Source: Burkholderiaceae bacterium
Lineage (GTDB): Bacteria > Pseudomonadota > Gammaproteobacteria > Burkholderiales > Burkholderiaceae_B
Direction: 5' to 3'
Length of the DNA: 49,466 nt
NCBI GenBank assembly: GCA_023653055.1
Contig: JAMNXR010000019.1
Coordinates: forward strand, 1 to 49,466
Shown here one piece after another: positions 30,718 through 39,399 of this stretch. Under the pieces are notes generated by a model that saw nothing but the letters and a program-made list of their open reading frames with translations, made no database searches and was not told where the DNA came from. Numbering within the stretch: position 1 is the first letter of the stretch; every line of letters begins with the position of its first letter. The translations under genes were made by a program, and so were the position numbers.

Positions 30718-31117
30718 GAATGCTCCTTTTTCTGCTTATTAATATGGACGTTTTAACTGAATACCACCTAATACGTATTTGTGGCACCAACTCGATAAAA
30801 AGTACCAGTTTGGGACGGCGTAATATGGATATTACTAACGTTAAGGGTGGAATAATCAAGTTGCGGTATGCGTTTGGTAGGCGAGTTTCAGAGTCGTTGT
30901 GTGCCAATAAACCCTTGATTTGGGCAGGACTCATTTCGCTCCAGATTGCGACTTGTTCCAGTCTATTTGGCGCATACAACGCAATGGCGGGAAATAGCTA
31001 GATCATCTGTCATTAAAATGCAATACGCTGCAAATAATATGTGACAAGAATATGAAGAGTTTCAATAAAACTGCTTAATTTTTTTTATCACATTGTTACA
31101 TTTTGCGGAGTATTCGT
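30718..31117. other. Intergenic region with decayed coding fragment and importer promoter
   Basis: About 400 bases without an intact gene. The minus strand holds an unrecognised 55-codon coding-like fragment (30833-30997). The last 100 bases before 31118 are AT-rich and must contain the promoter of the phosphonate importer operon, although no consensus promoter stands out. Confidence 0.5.
30833..30997 (-). pseudogene. Unidentified coding fragment
   Basis: A minus-strand open stretch reads LFPAIALYAPNRLEQVAIWS, then EMSPAQIKGLLAHNDSETRL, then PNAYRNLIIPPLTLV. It then loses protein-like character. The composition (amphipathic helices, a Pro-rich end, no low complexity) suggests former coding sequence. 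A stop at 30998-31000 bounds it upstream. I do not recognise the family. It lies upstream of the truncated Bug gene on the same strand, so both may be debris of one lost operon. Confidence 0.35.
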
Positions 31118-32158
31118 ATGAAACTGAGCTACGTATTAAAAACCGCGTTGTCAGGTGCCTTCGTTGCACTGATGGCGATGCCTGCTGTTGCGCAAAAGAC
31201 TGTCTTATCGGTTTACTCCGCTCTTGAAAACGATCAACTCGGCCCCTACAAAAAAGCTTTTGAGGCAGCCCATCCTGATATCGAAATCGCGTGGGTACGT
31301 GATTCCACCGGCATTATCACTGCCCGCATTTTGGCTGAAAAAGATAATCCCCGTGCAGACGTGATTTGGGGTCTGGGTGCATCAAGTGTTGCTTTGTTTG
31401 ATAGCATGGGTTTGTTGTTGCCTTATAGCCCAAAGGGTGTTGATCAGCTCAAACCCGTTTTTCGCAGCGCCAAGAACCCCACCACCTGGACTGGCCTGGA
31501 TGCCTGGCTGGCAGTCATGTGTTTCAACACCATTGAAGGTGGCAAAAAGTCCATGCCAAAGCCAGAGTCATGGGCCGACTTGACCAAGCCAATTTACAAA
31601 GACTCTATCGTGATGCCTAACCCAGCCTCCTCTGGCACGGGTTATCAGGCCGTTTACGCCTGGTTGCAGTTGATGGGCGAAAAAGGTGGCTGGGAGTTTA
31701 TGGATAAGCTCCATCAAAACGTCGCAGTCTATACGCACTCTGGCTCCGCACCCTGTGTACAAGCCGCTAAGGGTGAGCGTGTGGTCGGTATTGGTGCTGA
31801 CATGCGCGGCGCGAAAGAGAAAACTGGCGGCGCACCGCTTGACGTGATTCTGGCCAAGGAAGGTTCACCTTGGGATATGGAAGCGACTGCCATTGTCAAA
31901 GGCACGAAAAATCTAGCGGCTGCACAAAAATTGGCAGATTTCGCCGTGACGAAGCAAGCCTATGAGATGTACGGTAAGTTCTACGCCATTGTGGGTTACC
32001 CAGGTTTAAACCCTGCGCCGCCAAACTACCCTGCCAATGCTGAAAGCTCTATGGTTAAGATCGATTTAGTCAAAATGGGTGAAGAGCGTGCCCGTATCTT
32101 GGCTGAGTGGACCAAGCGTTACGACGCGAAGTCGGCACCTAAGCCAGTCGCGAAGTAA
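31118..32158 (+). CDS. phnS2: 2-aminoethylphosphonate ABC transporter substrate-binding protein (AepX/PhnS2-like)
   Basis: A 346-residue periplasmic receptor. The signal peptide ends at about 26 (MKLSYVLKTALSG ... MPAVAQ). The mature sequence has the PhnS2/AepX pattern: VLSVYSALENDQLGPYKKAF, WVRDSTGIITARILAEKDNP, ADVIWGLGASS, then PNPASSGTGYQAV and GSPWDMEATAIVKGTKN. It belongs to the iron/phosphonate SBP superfamily, but these segments and the fused-permease context favour aminoethylphosphonate rather than ferric iron. The start is ATG 31118, with GGAG seven bases upstream. Two strong hairpins separate it from the ATPase gene, probably giving more receptor than transporter. No phosphonate-degrading gene (phnW, phnX) is in the window. 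Confidence 0.85.
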   Translation: MKLSYVLKTALSGAFVALMAMPAVAQKTVLSVYSALENDQLGPYKKAFEAAHPDIEIAWVRDSTGIITARILAEKDNPRADVIWGLGASSVALFDSMGLLLPYSPKGVDQLKPVFRSAKNPTTWTGLDAWLAVMCFNTIEGGKKSMPKPESWADLTKPIYKDSIVMPNPASSGTGYQAVYAWLQLMGEKGGWEFMDKLHQNVAVYTHSGSAPCVQAAKGERVVGIGADMRGAKEKTGGAPLDVILAKEGSPWDMEATAIVKGTKNLAAAQKLADFAVTKQAYEMYGKFYAIVGYPGLNPAPPNYPANAESSMVKIDLVKMGEERARILAEWTKRYDAKSAPKPVAK

Positions 32159-32168
32159 ATCTGTTGAT

Positions 32169-32227
32169 ACGGGATAGCGCCTTGCGCCATCCCGTGTGAG
32201 TTTCAGGGGCGCTAGACAAGCGCCCCT
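32169..32227 (+). terminator. Double hairpin between receptor and ATPase genes (intercistronic attenuator)
   Basis: The first stem is ACGGGAT-a-GCGC / GCGC-c-ATCCCGT (32169-32195, loop CTT). The second is AGGGGCGCT / AGCGCCCCT (32205-32227, loop AGACA), followed by GTCTTATT. The second is terminator-like with a weak U-tract. Together they should let part of the transcripts end after the receptor gene and protect its 3' end. Confidence 0.65.
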
Positions 32228-32256
32228 GTCTTATTGAATGTGTTTGTGTGAGTGCG

Positions 32257-33351
32257 ATGACCGTCCCCTACCTTGATGTGAGCAATATCAACAAACGCTT
32301 TGGCCATTTCTGGGCACTGCGTGATGTCTCACTTCACATCAGCCCCGGAGAGTTTGTTTGTTTTTTAGGACCCTCTGGCTGCGGAAAGACCACGTTGCTT
32401 CGCATCATTGCCGGCTTAGAGACGCATGACAGCGGCTCAATTTTGCAAATGGGGCGAGACATCACGGGCTTACCCCCTTCGCAGCGCGACTTTGGCATCG
32501 TCTTTCAGTCTTATGCTTTATTTCCCAATTTAAATGTACGCGACAATGTGGGCTATGGCTTGCAAGGTAAAGCGTGGTCTCGGGAAAAGCGCCAAGTGCG
32601 TGTGGATGAATTATTAAGTTTGGTCGGCTTATCCGCCTCAGCGAGTCAATATCCCGCACAATTATCGGGAGGTATGCAGCAGCGTGTCGCGTTAGCGCGT
32701 GCCCTCGCGACCTCTCCTGGTTTGTTATTACTCGATGAACCACTGAGTGCCTTGGATGCAAGAGTACGTGCACATTTACGTACTGAGTTGCGACAATTAC
32801 ATCAGCGCCTTGGGGTGACGACGATCATGGTCACGCATGATCAAGAAGAAGCACTCAGCTTGGCCGATCGCATCGTAGTGATGAACCAGGGCTGCATCGA
32901 ACAAATCGGTACACCTCAAGAAATTTACCAACAACCTCGCAGTGCCTTTGTCGCAGATTTCGTCGGTAAAACAAATCCTCTGCAAGTACAGTGGCTCTCG
33001 CCAGGACGTTTCAACTGGCACGGGGTCGAATTATGCTGTCAACACACTTCGCCGCAGACATTGGGTGAAATGTTTACATTGGCGCTCAGGCCAGAGGACA
33101 TCGTGTTGCACGATCACGACCGTCCTCATCCACAGGCATTCAATTCTTATTCAGCACAAGTACAAGATCTTGAGTTTTTAGGGGCCTTTTGTCGGGTGCG
33201 GGTGCATCTTCCTATTAATGGTCAAAGTTTGGTGGCGGATGTGCCCAGCGAACAGGCTGCACGCATGGGTTTGACACGCTCCCGTCAAGTTTTTGTTGGT
33301 CTGTCTGCCGAGCGCATGCAGGTCTTTGGCCCGAACGCTAGCGCGGCGTGA
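32257..33351 (+). CDS. phnT2: Aminoethylphosphonate ABC transporter ATP-binding protein (AepV/PhnT2-like)
   Basis: A 364-residue ABC ATPase on the cytoplasmic side of the importer. The nucleotide-binding domain (about 1-230) has Walker A GPSGCGKTTLL, the Q-loop in VFQSYALFPNL, signature LSGGMQQRVALARAL, Walker B LLLLDEPLSALD and switch His in VTHDQEEAL. A C-terminal TOBE-type domain (about 240-364, with ALRPEDIVLH) completes it. ATG 32257 is preferred (GAG about five bases before it); GTG 32248 is also in frame. The stop codon overlaps the permease start (TGATG), so the two are translationally coupled. Confidence 0.88.
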   Translation: MTVPYLDVSNINKRFGHFWALRDVSLHISPGEFVCFLGPSGCGKTTLLRIIAGLETHDSGSILQMGRDITGLPPSQRDFGIVFQSYALFPNLNVRDNVGYGLQGKAWSREKRQVRVDELLSLVGLSASASQYPAQLSGGMQQRVALARALATSPGLLLLDEPLSALDARVRAHLRTELRQLHQRLGVTTIMVTHDQEEALSLADRIVVMNQGCIEQIGTPQEIYQQPRSAFVADFVGKTNPLQVQWLSPGRFNWHGVELCCQHTSPQTLGEMFTLALRPEDIVLHDHDRPHPQAFNSYSAQVQDLEFLGAFCRVRVHLPINGQSLVADVPSEQAARMGLTRSRQVFVGLSAERMQVFGPNASAA

Positions 33352-35027
33352 TGTTGACCTATTGGCGACGGCTTGACGGCGACAGCGCTTGGATGCGTGT
33401 GGGCGTATTACTGCTCGGACTATGGCTGTTAGTCACGTTAGTCTTACCTTTGGGTACTTTGCTGAGCAAGAGTTTCGAAGACGCAAATGGAACTTGGGTG
33501 GGACTGAGCAACTATGCCCGCTATTTTGAGACGCCTGCATTAACGGATTCCTTGTGGAATAGCGTGTGGGTCTCTACGTTGGTAGCGATCATTACGCTCA
33601 CCTTGGCCTATGTCTATGCATTTGCATTAACGCGTAGCGCTATGCCGGGCAAAGGGGTTTTTAAGGCTTTGGCCTTAATCCCAATTTTGGCACCTTCTTT
33701 ATTACCAGCGATCTCGTTGATATATTTGTTCGGCAATCAAGGGCTTTTAAAAGAGTGGCTTTTGGGCGCGTCGATTTATGGACCTCTGGGCATCGTGATT
33801 GCTCAGGTCTTTTATTGTTTTCCACATGCCTTGATGATCTTGGTGGTCGCGCTGAGTATGGCCGATGCCAGGCATTACGAAGCGGCCCGGGTGCTCGGTG
33901 CCTCGACTTTTCGCACCTTTATGACGGTGACCTTACCAGGTAGTAAATATGGTCTGATCAGTGCGGGCTTTGTGGTGTTTACCTTGGCTATTACCGACTT
34001 CGGAATTCCCAAGGTTATTGGTGGGCGGTTCAATGTGTTAGCCACCGATATTTTTAAGCAGGTGATTGGTCAGCAAAACTTTTCAATGGGTGCAGTCGTA
34101 GGCTTCGTACTGCTCTTGCCAGCTGTATTAGCGTTCGTCGCAGATCGCTGGGTACAGCACCGTCAAGTCGCGTTGCTGAGTGGTCGTTCGGTACCGTTAA
34201 AACCTTCACAACACATCCCGCGCGATACTGGCCTTTTTATTTTTTGTGCACTGGTGGCAGGCGCTTTTTTGGTGATGATAGGTATGGCAGTTTGGGCCTC
34301 CTTCGTCACACGTTGGCCTTACAACCTCAATTTAACCTGGGCAAATTATTATTTTGAAAACTTTGACAGCGAGGGTTGGAATGCGTATTTCAACTCTTTA
34401 CGTATGGCCGCTTGGACAGCGGTGGTGGGTACGGTAGTCGTATTTACAGGTGCTTTTGTATTAGAAAAAACACGTGGGTTTGTTTTGATTCGTCACACTA
34501 CGCAGCTGATGGCCATGCTTTCTATGGCAGTGCCAGGTTTGGTATTAGGTTTGTCCTACATCTTCTTTTTTAATGCGCCGGGTCACCCACTAGGTTTCAT
34601 TTACGGCACGATGGCGATATTAGTGCTGAACTCGGTTGCGCATTTCTATACTGTGAGCCACATTACGGCAACGACAGCGCTTAAGCAGTTGGATAGTGAG
34701 TTTGAGTCAGTGTCAGCCTCACTCAAAATCTCTGTTGGTCGCATGTTCAAACGCGTCACGGTCCCGGTATGTTTACCAGCGATTCTGGATATTAGTATTT
34801 ATTTTTTCGTGAATGCGATGACGACTGTTTCAGCCGTGATCTTTTTGTATGGCTCTCATACAAAATTGGCGGCAGTTTCTATTGTACAAATGGATGAAGC
34901 GGGCTCCACGGCGGCTGCTGCGGCGATGGCTGTTATGATTGTTGTAACTTCAGCTGCGGTGAAAGTCATCCATAGTCTGCTGACGCATCAGCTGCGTCAA
35001 AAAACTCAAGCTTGGCGATTACGCTGA
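33351..35027 (+). CDS. phnU2: Aminoethylphosphonate ABC transporter permease, fused two-domain (AepW/PhnU2-like)
   Basis: A 558-residue inner-membrane protein with two BPD_transp_1 permease domains in one chain, about six helices each. The first coupling loop is in HYEAARVLGASTFRTFMTVTLP (EAARVLGAS, then VTLP), and the second in EFESVSASLKISVGRMFKRVTVP (SVSASLKIS, then VTVP). Double-length permeases of about 550 residues are characteristic of PhnU2/AepW and of FbpB. The receptor identity points to the former. The start ATG overlaps the ATPase stop by one base. The operon appears to end here: the next gene has its own ribosome site after 78 nt. Confidence 0.87.
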   Translation: MLTYWRRLDGDSAWMRVGVLLLGLWLLVTLVLPLGTLLSKSFEDANGTWVGLSNYARYFETPALTDSLWNSVWVSTLVAIITLTLAYVYAFALTRSAMPGKGVFKALALIPILAPSLLPAISLIYLFGNQGLLKEWLLGASIYGPLGIVIAQVFYCFPHALMILVVALSMADARHYEAARVLGASTFRTFMTVTLPGSKYGLISAGFVVFTLAITDFGIPKVIGGRFNVLATDIFKQVIGQQNFSMGAVVGFVLLLPAVLAFVADRWVQHRQVALLSGRSVPLKPSQHIPRDTGLFIFCALVAGAFLVMIGMAVWASFVTRWPYNLNLTWANYYFENFDSEGWNAYFNSLRMAAWTAVVGTVVVFTGAFVLEKTRGFVLIRHTTQLMAMLSMAVPGLVLGLSYIFFFNAPGHPLGFIYGTMAILVLNSVAHFYTVSHITATTALKQLDSEFESVSASLKISVGRMFKRVTVPVCLPAILDISIYFFVNAMTTVSAVIFLYGSHTKLAAVSIVQMDEAGSTAAAAAMAVMIVVTSAAVKVIHSLLTHQLRQKTQAWRLR

Positions 35028-35105
35028 ATTCACGAGTACTTTAATGCGTAGGCGTATCGATTCAGCGCTGGCGTATAAATTTTGATAGCAGGCGGAGATA
35101 ATCAA

Positions 35106-35903
35106 ATGAGAAAAAATCATTACGTCAGAAAATTTATTATTCTATGCTGTTTAGTATCATTGAGTTCACTTACCTGGGCCTTGTCCCCGACGGTCAAAAA
35201 TCCTCAGGTCGACACACCTAAGAGACTATTACTGATTGGAAATAGCTATCTCTACTACGGTGATAGCCTTCACAATGTTTTAAGAAATTTGGTGATCGCG
35301 GATCAACCTGAAATTTCTAAAGCGCTTCAATACAAGTCTGCAACCATTGGTGGCGCAAGCCTTGATCACCACAATATCGACTGGCTAACCAAACCAGGCC
35401 AAATTGGTATCAAGGAGCCTTTTGAATTGGTTATTTTGCAGGGCCATAGTGGTGCAGCCATTAACGCTAAGCAAGGTGAGACCCATATCAATGCCGCCAA
35501 GAAAGCCGCAGCACTGATTGCTGAGCGGGGTGGTAAGGTCGCTCTTTATATGCCGCATTCGTATGTCGCACCCCATAAACAGGCTGCGCCAGAAAATGTA
35601 CAAAAAAATAATGACTACTACGTCAAGCTAGGTAACGAGCTCAATGCCTTGGTGATTCCCGTTGGATTAGCGTTTGCAGAAGCTTACAAGCGCGACCCCG
35701 GTTTGAAGCTTCATAAATATTACGACGGCAGCCACCCTTCAAAGGAGGGTACGTACCTTGCTGCGGCCACTGTCTATGCAGCACTTTACAATCGATCGCC
35801 TGTTGGTAACACCTTTGATGCGTTCGGTGAGGTGGATCCCAAGACGCGCTTGTTCTTGCAGCAAGTGGCTTGGGATACCGTCAAGCAGTTTTACGGTCGA
35901 TAA
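35106..35903 (+). CDS. Exported SGNH-hydrolase-like protein
   Basis: A 265-residue protein with a signal peptide (MRKNHYVRKFIILCCLVSLS to TWA). The mature part starts with LLLIGNSYLYYGDSL, block I of SGNH hydrolases with the nucleophile Ser in G-N-S. It later shows GHSGAAIN and YYDGSHPSKEGTYLAA, where Asp and His of D-G-S-H would complete the catalytic set (block V). This suggests a periplasmic esterase or acetylhydrolase acting on a sugar, lipid or phosphonate-related ester. ATG 35106 was chosen because GGAG lies eight bases before it; the longer TTG start would place the ribosome site inside the gene. It follows the phosphonate importer on the same strand, but a functional link is not established. 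Confidence 0.75.
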   Translation: MRKNHYVRKFIILCCLVSLSSLTWALSPTVKNPQVDTPKRLLLIGNSYLYYGDSLHNVLRNLVIADQPEISKALQYKSATIGGASLDHHNIDWLTKPGQIGIKEPFELVILQGHSGAAINAKQGETHINAAKKAAALIAERGGKVALYMPHSYVAPHKQAAPENVQKNNDYYVKLGNELNALVIPVGLAFAEAYKRDPGLKLHKYYDGSHPSKEGTYLAAATVYAALYNRSPVGNTFDAFGEVDPKTRLFLQQVAWDTVKQFYGR

Positions 35904-35921
35904 GGGTCGGCAGTCCCAAAC

Positions 35922-37562
35922 TTAGGGTTTGCAAGCCCCAGGTGATTGGGGCTCGATAATGGCCCATTGAATTTCGATTGGGCGGACCTGCTTGTAGCGA
36001 TTCCAATACATGTGAATTGAGCCTTTCTCGGTCGCCCGATCAAGAAAACCTTTCATGCCCTCGGTGAGCGGTCGGTGTGCTTGGGCAGTATCCAGAACAA
36101 TCAGTGCGCCACATTTTTTGATTAAGTCGGGCGTGATGGCGGGTGCTTGGGCTGCAATCCCATAGGGCATCACTAGGGGTTGGTCACTCGACATCACTGA
36201 GGTGACGCCGGCCACCCAGGTCTCACCAATGACTATTTTGAGTGGACCACGTTTTTTGGCGTCCCAGACTTTATCGAGCAACTCACCTTGCTGTTTCGCA
36301 GGATAGTTCGCACGTCCGACCTTACCAAGGACATCAATCAATACACCGTAATACAAGCCTACTGAGCAAGCAAACGCGATATTGATCGCGAGTCCAACAC
36401 CGACCACGCGCTGTAAGGCGAGGGATGTATCGAATGTTGGAACATATCGGATGGCGAATAGCCCAATCACAACAAAATAAGCGGTTGCCCAATTCGCATT
36501 TAAATCAATCCATATGGCACCCAATGCGCATGTGATAAGCATGGGGCCAAAGGCGGTAAAGGAGACATAGCGCTCTTCGTTTGTCGCATTGGAACCGCCA
36601 CGAAGCGGTTGCAAGGGCGTTCCAGCGCGCTTAAATTGCAGATTAATAATAATGAGTGCAATGAGGAGGGGAGAAAGCTTACCTAATTGGCTCAGTAAAA
36701 ATTTACCGACCTCGGTAAAGTGATTGACCTCAACACCAAATTGGCGTTGCATGTATCGAATGGGGGGAGCATCCGCACGAATCAGCCATTCGATATGCGG
36801 AATCATGGCGATGCCTCCCGCCACAATCGCAATCCCGATGCCAAACATCGCACGACGATTATGTGTACGCCTGTCAAACAGCAACCACGTACCCATCACA
36901 GCAAACCAAATGCCTCCAGCATATTTGGTGAGTAAGCAAATCGCCCCCGCTACGCCTAACAGTACCCAGCGCCACCAATCTTGGTGTCGAACAGCGAGTA
37001 GTACCGCCCAAAGAAATAACGCTGTTGGAAATAGCTGCATCAAGTTGGAGCTGACTTGTAGGCCATTGATGTTATGGTAGGCCACCAAGCTTGTCAGCAC
37101 CACCGTCATCAGTGCACGCGAAGGGGTTGTGACTAATAAGGCAATGCGCCAAACAACTAAGAGCATCAGGGCAACGTTGACCACGCCCGCAAGGTAAGTC
37201 ACCCAGACTGCACGTCCAAATATCACCACAAAAAGATGGACCCACCAGGTCCCGATGGGCCCGAACTTTGGGTAACCCCAGTCGAAATATTGCAACCAGT
37301 TGAGCTCTTCGATACTGTCTTTATGTGGGGCGGTATGGCTCAGAATCGCGATCAAGAACCAAAACAGCGCATGAAAAACGATGAAAGCAAGTGTTACTTT
37401 GCGTAACTGATCGGCGTTATTTGCATCGAGATTTTTTAAAGAAAATTTACCTAGCATATTGACCCGCCTACGATTTAAGCCACGCATTCTTGCGATTCGC
37501 TGATTTACAAACTTTTCAACTATTACTTTTATGGAACGCCCTCGATCGTATAACGACGTCAT
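35922..37562 (-). CDS. Membrane glycosyltransferase-like protein (PMT/ArnT superfamily fold)
   Basis: A 546-residue polytopic inner-membrane protein with about eleven hydrophobic segments between residues 55 and 420, and a C-terminal periplasmic domain of about 130 residues. The first loop has KDSIEELNWLQYFDWGYPKFGP; the D-S-I-E-E acidic pair is placed like the catalytic acidic residue of GT-C enzymes of the PMT_2 family, and W-G-Y-x-K-x-G-P follows. These transfer sugars or aminosugars from polyprenyl carriers to lipid A, proteins or glycans. The acceptor is unknown. The first ATG has no clear ribosome site; ATG at 37457 gives a 511-residue form lacking a basic N-terminal extension and may be the real start. 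It converges with the SGNH gene and diverges from the phosphoesterase gene. Confidence 0.72.
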   Translation of the reverse strand: MTSLYDRGRSIKVIVEKFVNQRIARMRGLNRRRVNMLGKFSLKNLDANNADQLRKVTLAFIVFHALFWFLIAILSHTAPHKDSIEELNWLQYFDWGYPKFGPIGTWWVHLFVVIFGRAVWVTYLAGVVNVALMLLVVWRIALLVTTPSRALMTVVLTSLVAYHNINGLQVSSNLMQLFPTALFLWAVLLAVRHQDWWRWVLLGVAGAICLLTKYAGGIWFAVMGTWLLFDRRTHNRRAMFGIGIAIVAGGIAMIPHIEWLIRADAPPIRYMQRQFGVEVNHFTEVGKFLLSQLGKLSPLLIALIIINLQFKRAGTPLQPLRGGSNATNEERYVSFTAFGPMLITCALGAIWIDLNANWATAYFVVIGLFAIRYVPTFDTSLALQRVVGVGLAINIAFACSVGLYYGVLIDVLGKVGRANYPAKQQGELLDKVWDAKKRGPLKIVIGETWVAGVTSVMSSDQPLVMPYGIAAQAPAITPDLIKKCGALIVLDTAQAHRPLTEGMKGFLDRATEKGSIHMYWNRYKQVRPIEIQWAIIEPQSPGACKP

Positions 37563-37636
37563 GATATTGACATCATTTTATGACAATCTTTTTTTATTGT
37601 GCGGTGTGACAATATCGCGAACGGAGTCTCAGTCCT

Positions 37637-38668
37637 ATGTCAGTTAAGAACCTCTTCAAAATGCTTATCAATCTGCCAATTCAGCATCAGTCTGAAGGGA
37701 TGTTTAAACGATCGACGTTATTTTTAAAACGTTTGTTGACGATATTGACTCTAGCAACTGCAGGGGCGGGTGTTTGTATCGCACAGAGTTTTAGTTTTGT
37801 TGCTTTAGGCGATATGCCCTATGGTAACCAAAATCAAACATATCTTTCATATCGAAACCTTATTGAGACGATTAATCGTTCACAACCAAAGTTTTCTATC
37901 CATGTGGGAGATTTTAAGAGCGGTTCAAGCTTGTGCTCAGATCGTGAGTTCGCTGAGCAGCTCAAACATTTTGCAATGTTTGATGCGGGGGTTGTCTACA
38001 CCCCTGGTGATAATGACTGGACCGATTGCTATCGATTGAATAATGGCGGCTATGACCCATTGGAAAGACTGCGTATGATCCGACAGGACTTTTTCAAGCC
38101 GGAGGTCTCTCTTGGCAAAAGTCCGCTCCGCTTAGTCAGCCAGTCACAAATTCATTCTGATTTTGATGAGTATGTCGAAAATCAGCGCTGGGTGATGGAT
38201 GAGGTATTATTTGTGACCTTGCATATTGTGGGGAGTAATAATAATTTTGAATCTCGCGATGTCGAGGCGATCAAAGAGTTTTTCGAGCGTGATACAGCTA
38301 ATATCGCATGGATTCGCAGTGCGTTTGAGCTCGCACAGCAAAATAAGTACAAAGCGATTGTTTTTGCCTTTCAGGCTGATGTATCGATCAGTCGATCAAT
38401 GTGGGAAGATTTTCCTAGCTGGTCTGGTTTTCGAAACAGTATCGGCCAGACGCTCCTGCCCCTTGCAAAAGACTGGGCTAAGCCGGTCATGCTGATTCAT
38501 GGTGACGGGCACAAATATCATTTTGATCAGCCTTTTAAATTGAAAGGCGCAGTGATACCGAATGTGACGCGTCTCGAAGTGCCGGGCGCTTCTGATGTGC
38601 GTGCGGTCAAAGTCACGATTGATTTGGAAAAAGAAAAGGTGTTTAGCACTGAGTTGCTAAAGCCCTAG
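37637..38668 (+). CDS. Exported metallophosphoesterase-like protein
   Basis: A 343-residue protein. From the internal ATG at 37700 it has a clear signal peptide (MFKRSTLFLKRLLTILTLAT to CIAQ). The mature part carries calcineurin-like phosphoesterase blocks: FVALGDMPYG, SIHVGDFKSG, YTPGDNDWTDC and MLIHGDGHKYH. These match D-x-H/D, GD-x-x, GDN-D/H and GH-x-H metal-ligand motifs, with variations (LGDMPY instead of DxH), so metal binding is likely but activity is unproven. Both starts have purine-rich sequence upstream (GGAG before 37637, GAAGGG before 37700); the second gives the better export signal. It lies next to the glycerophosphodiesterase/ugp operon and could be part of phosphate scavenging. 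Confidence 0.7.
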   Translation: MSVKNLFKMLINLPIQHQSEGMFKRSTLFLKRLLTILTLATAGAGVCIAQSFSFVALGDMPYGNQNQTYLSYRNLIETINRSQPKFSIHVGDFKSGSSLCSDREFAEQLKHFAMFDAGVVYTPGDNDWTDCYRLNNGGYDPLERLRMIRQDFFKPEVSLGKSPLRLVSQSQIHSDFDEYVENQRWVMDEVLFVTLHIVGSNNNFESRDVEAIKEFFERDTANIAWIRSAFELAQQNKYKAIVFAFQADVSISRSMWEDFPSWSGFRNSIGQTLLPLAKDWAKPVMLIHGDGHKYHFDQPFKLKGAVIPNVTRLEVPGASDVRAVKVTIDLEKEKVFSTELLKP

Positions 38669-39399
38669 TTTTTTTTATCCATCGTATCGGTGATGATGCT
38701 GTCTACCCCCATTTTTAAAAGGTTATGCGCAGTCTCTAAATCATTGACCGTATAAGCTAAGCTGTATAGGCCAAGTCGCTTAATTTCCTCGATCAATGAC
38801 GCGTTATACAAGGGGAAATGACAGGCTACGGCCATGCACTGTAGAGCGTCAACGGCCTCATGCCAGTCAACCGCTAATTCGTGCATGAGGAGACCGCGGG
38901 GGAGCTCAGGCGCAACTGATTGAGCACCTCGCAGTGCCTCACGCTTAAATGAGGTGAGTAGCGGTGGAATGGACTGACCCGCCCAAAGACGCTGGGCTTC
39001 TCGGGCCACACATTGTCCTGTGAGGAAATCAAATCCTGGAGAAGGTTTAATTTCGATATTGAGTTGACAGGATTTTTCTATACAAAAGGTCGCGAGTTGC
39101 TCAAGCGTAGGAATGGACGTACCGGCAAATTGAACGCTATGCCAGCTACCCGCATCTAATGCGGCTAACTCATCCCACACATACGCGTGCGCCGAGCCTT
39201 GAACGTTCGTCGTTCGGTCGAGCGTGGCATCATGTAATAGAAACACCACTTGATCTGCACTCAGTTTGGCGTCACATTCGAACATGGTGAATCCAGAGTC
39301 AAACCCTAACTGAAACGCCGCTAGGGTATTTTCTGGTGCGGCGAGACCCGCACCACGATGCGCAATCCATTGGGGGTAAGACCATTTGTTTTTCAACAC
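38665..39399 (-). CDS. ugpQ: Glycerophosphodiester phosphodiesterase (UgpQ)
   Basis: A 244-residue cytoplasmic GDPD enzyme that hydrolyses imported glycerophosphodiesters to glycerol-3-phosphate and an alcohol. A TIM-barrel with the signature AHRGAGLAAPENTLAAF holds the catalytic His-Arg (residues 14-15) and metal-binding Glu. FECDAKLSADQV holds the E-x-D pair, and LLHDATLDRTT the second catalytic His. It starts at GTG 39399, directly after the ugpC stop codon, with GGAG six bases upstream inside ugpC. It is the last gene of the ugpBAECQ operon. It overlaps the end of the convergent phosphoesterase gene by four bases. Confidence 0.92.
   Translation of the reverse strand: MLKNKWSYPQWIAHRGAGLAAPENTLAAFQLGFDSGFTMFECDAKLSADQVVFLLHDATLDRTTNVQGSAHAYVWDELAALDAGSWHSVQFAGTSIPTLEQLATFCIEKSCQLNIEIKPSPGFDFLTGQCVAREAQRLWAGQSIPPLLTSFKREALRGAQSVAPELPRGLLMHELAVDWHEAVDALQCMAVACHFPLYNASLIEEIKRLGLYSLAYTVNDLETAHNLLKMGVDSIITDTMDKKN

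Noticed and set aside
30557-30979. 140-codon minus-strand frame spanning the region upstream of the phosphonate importer
   Set aside because: Only its first about 50 codons look coding; the rest is out of frame with the real Bug-family fragment that has a proper start and ribosome site. Split into two fragments instead.
30720-31001. 93-codon plus-strand frame before the importer operon
   Set aside because: Opposite-strand shadow of the minus-strand coding-like fragment; no ribosome site and no family resemblance.
31118-35027. Ferric-iron (FbpABC-like) identity for the ABC importer
   Set aside because: Receptor segments (STGIITARILAEKDNP, MPNPASSGTGY, GSPWDMEA) fit the PhnS2/AepX group; the fused permease is compatible with both, so phosphonate was preferred.
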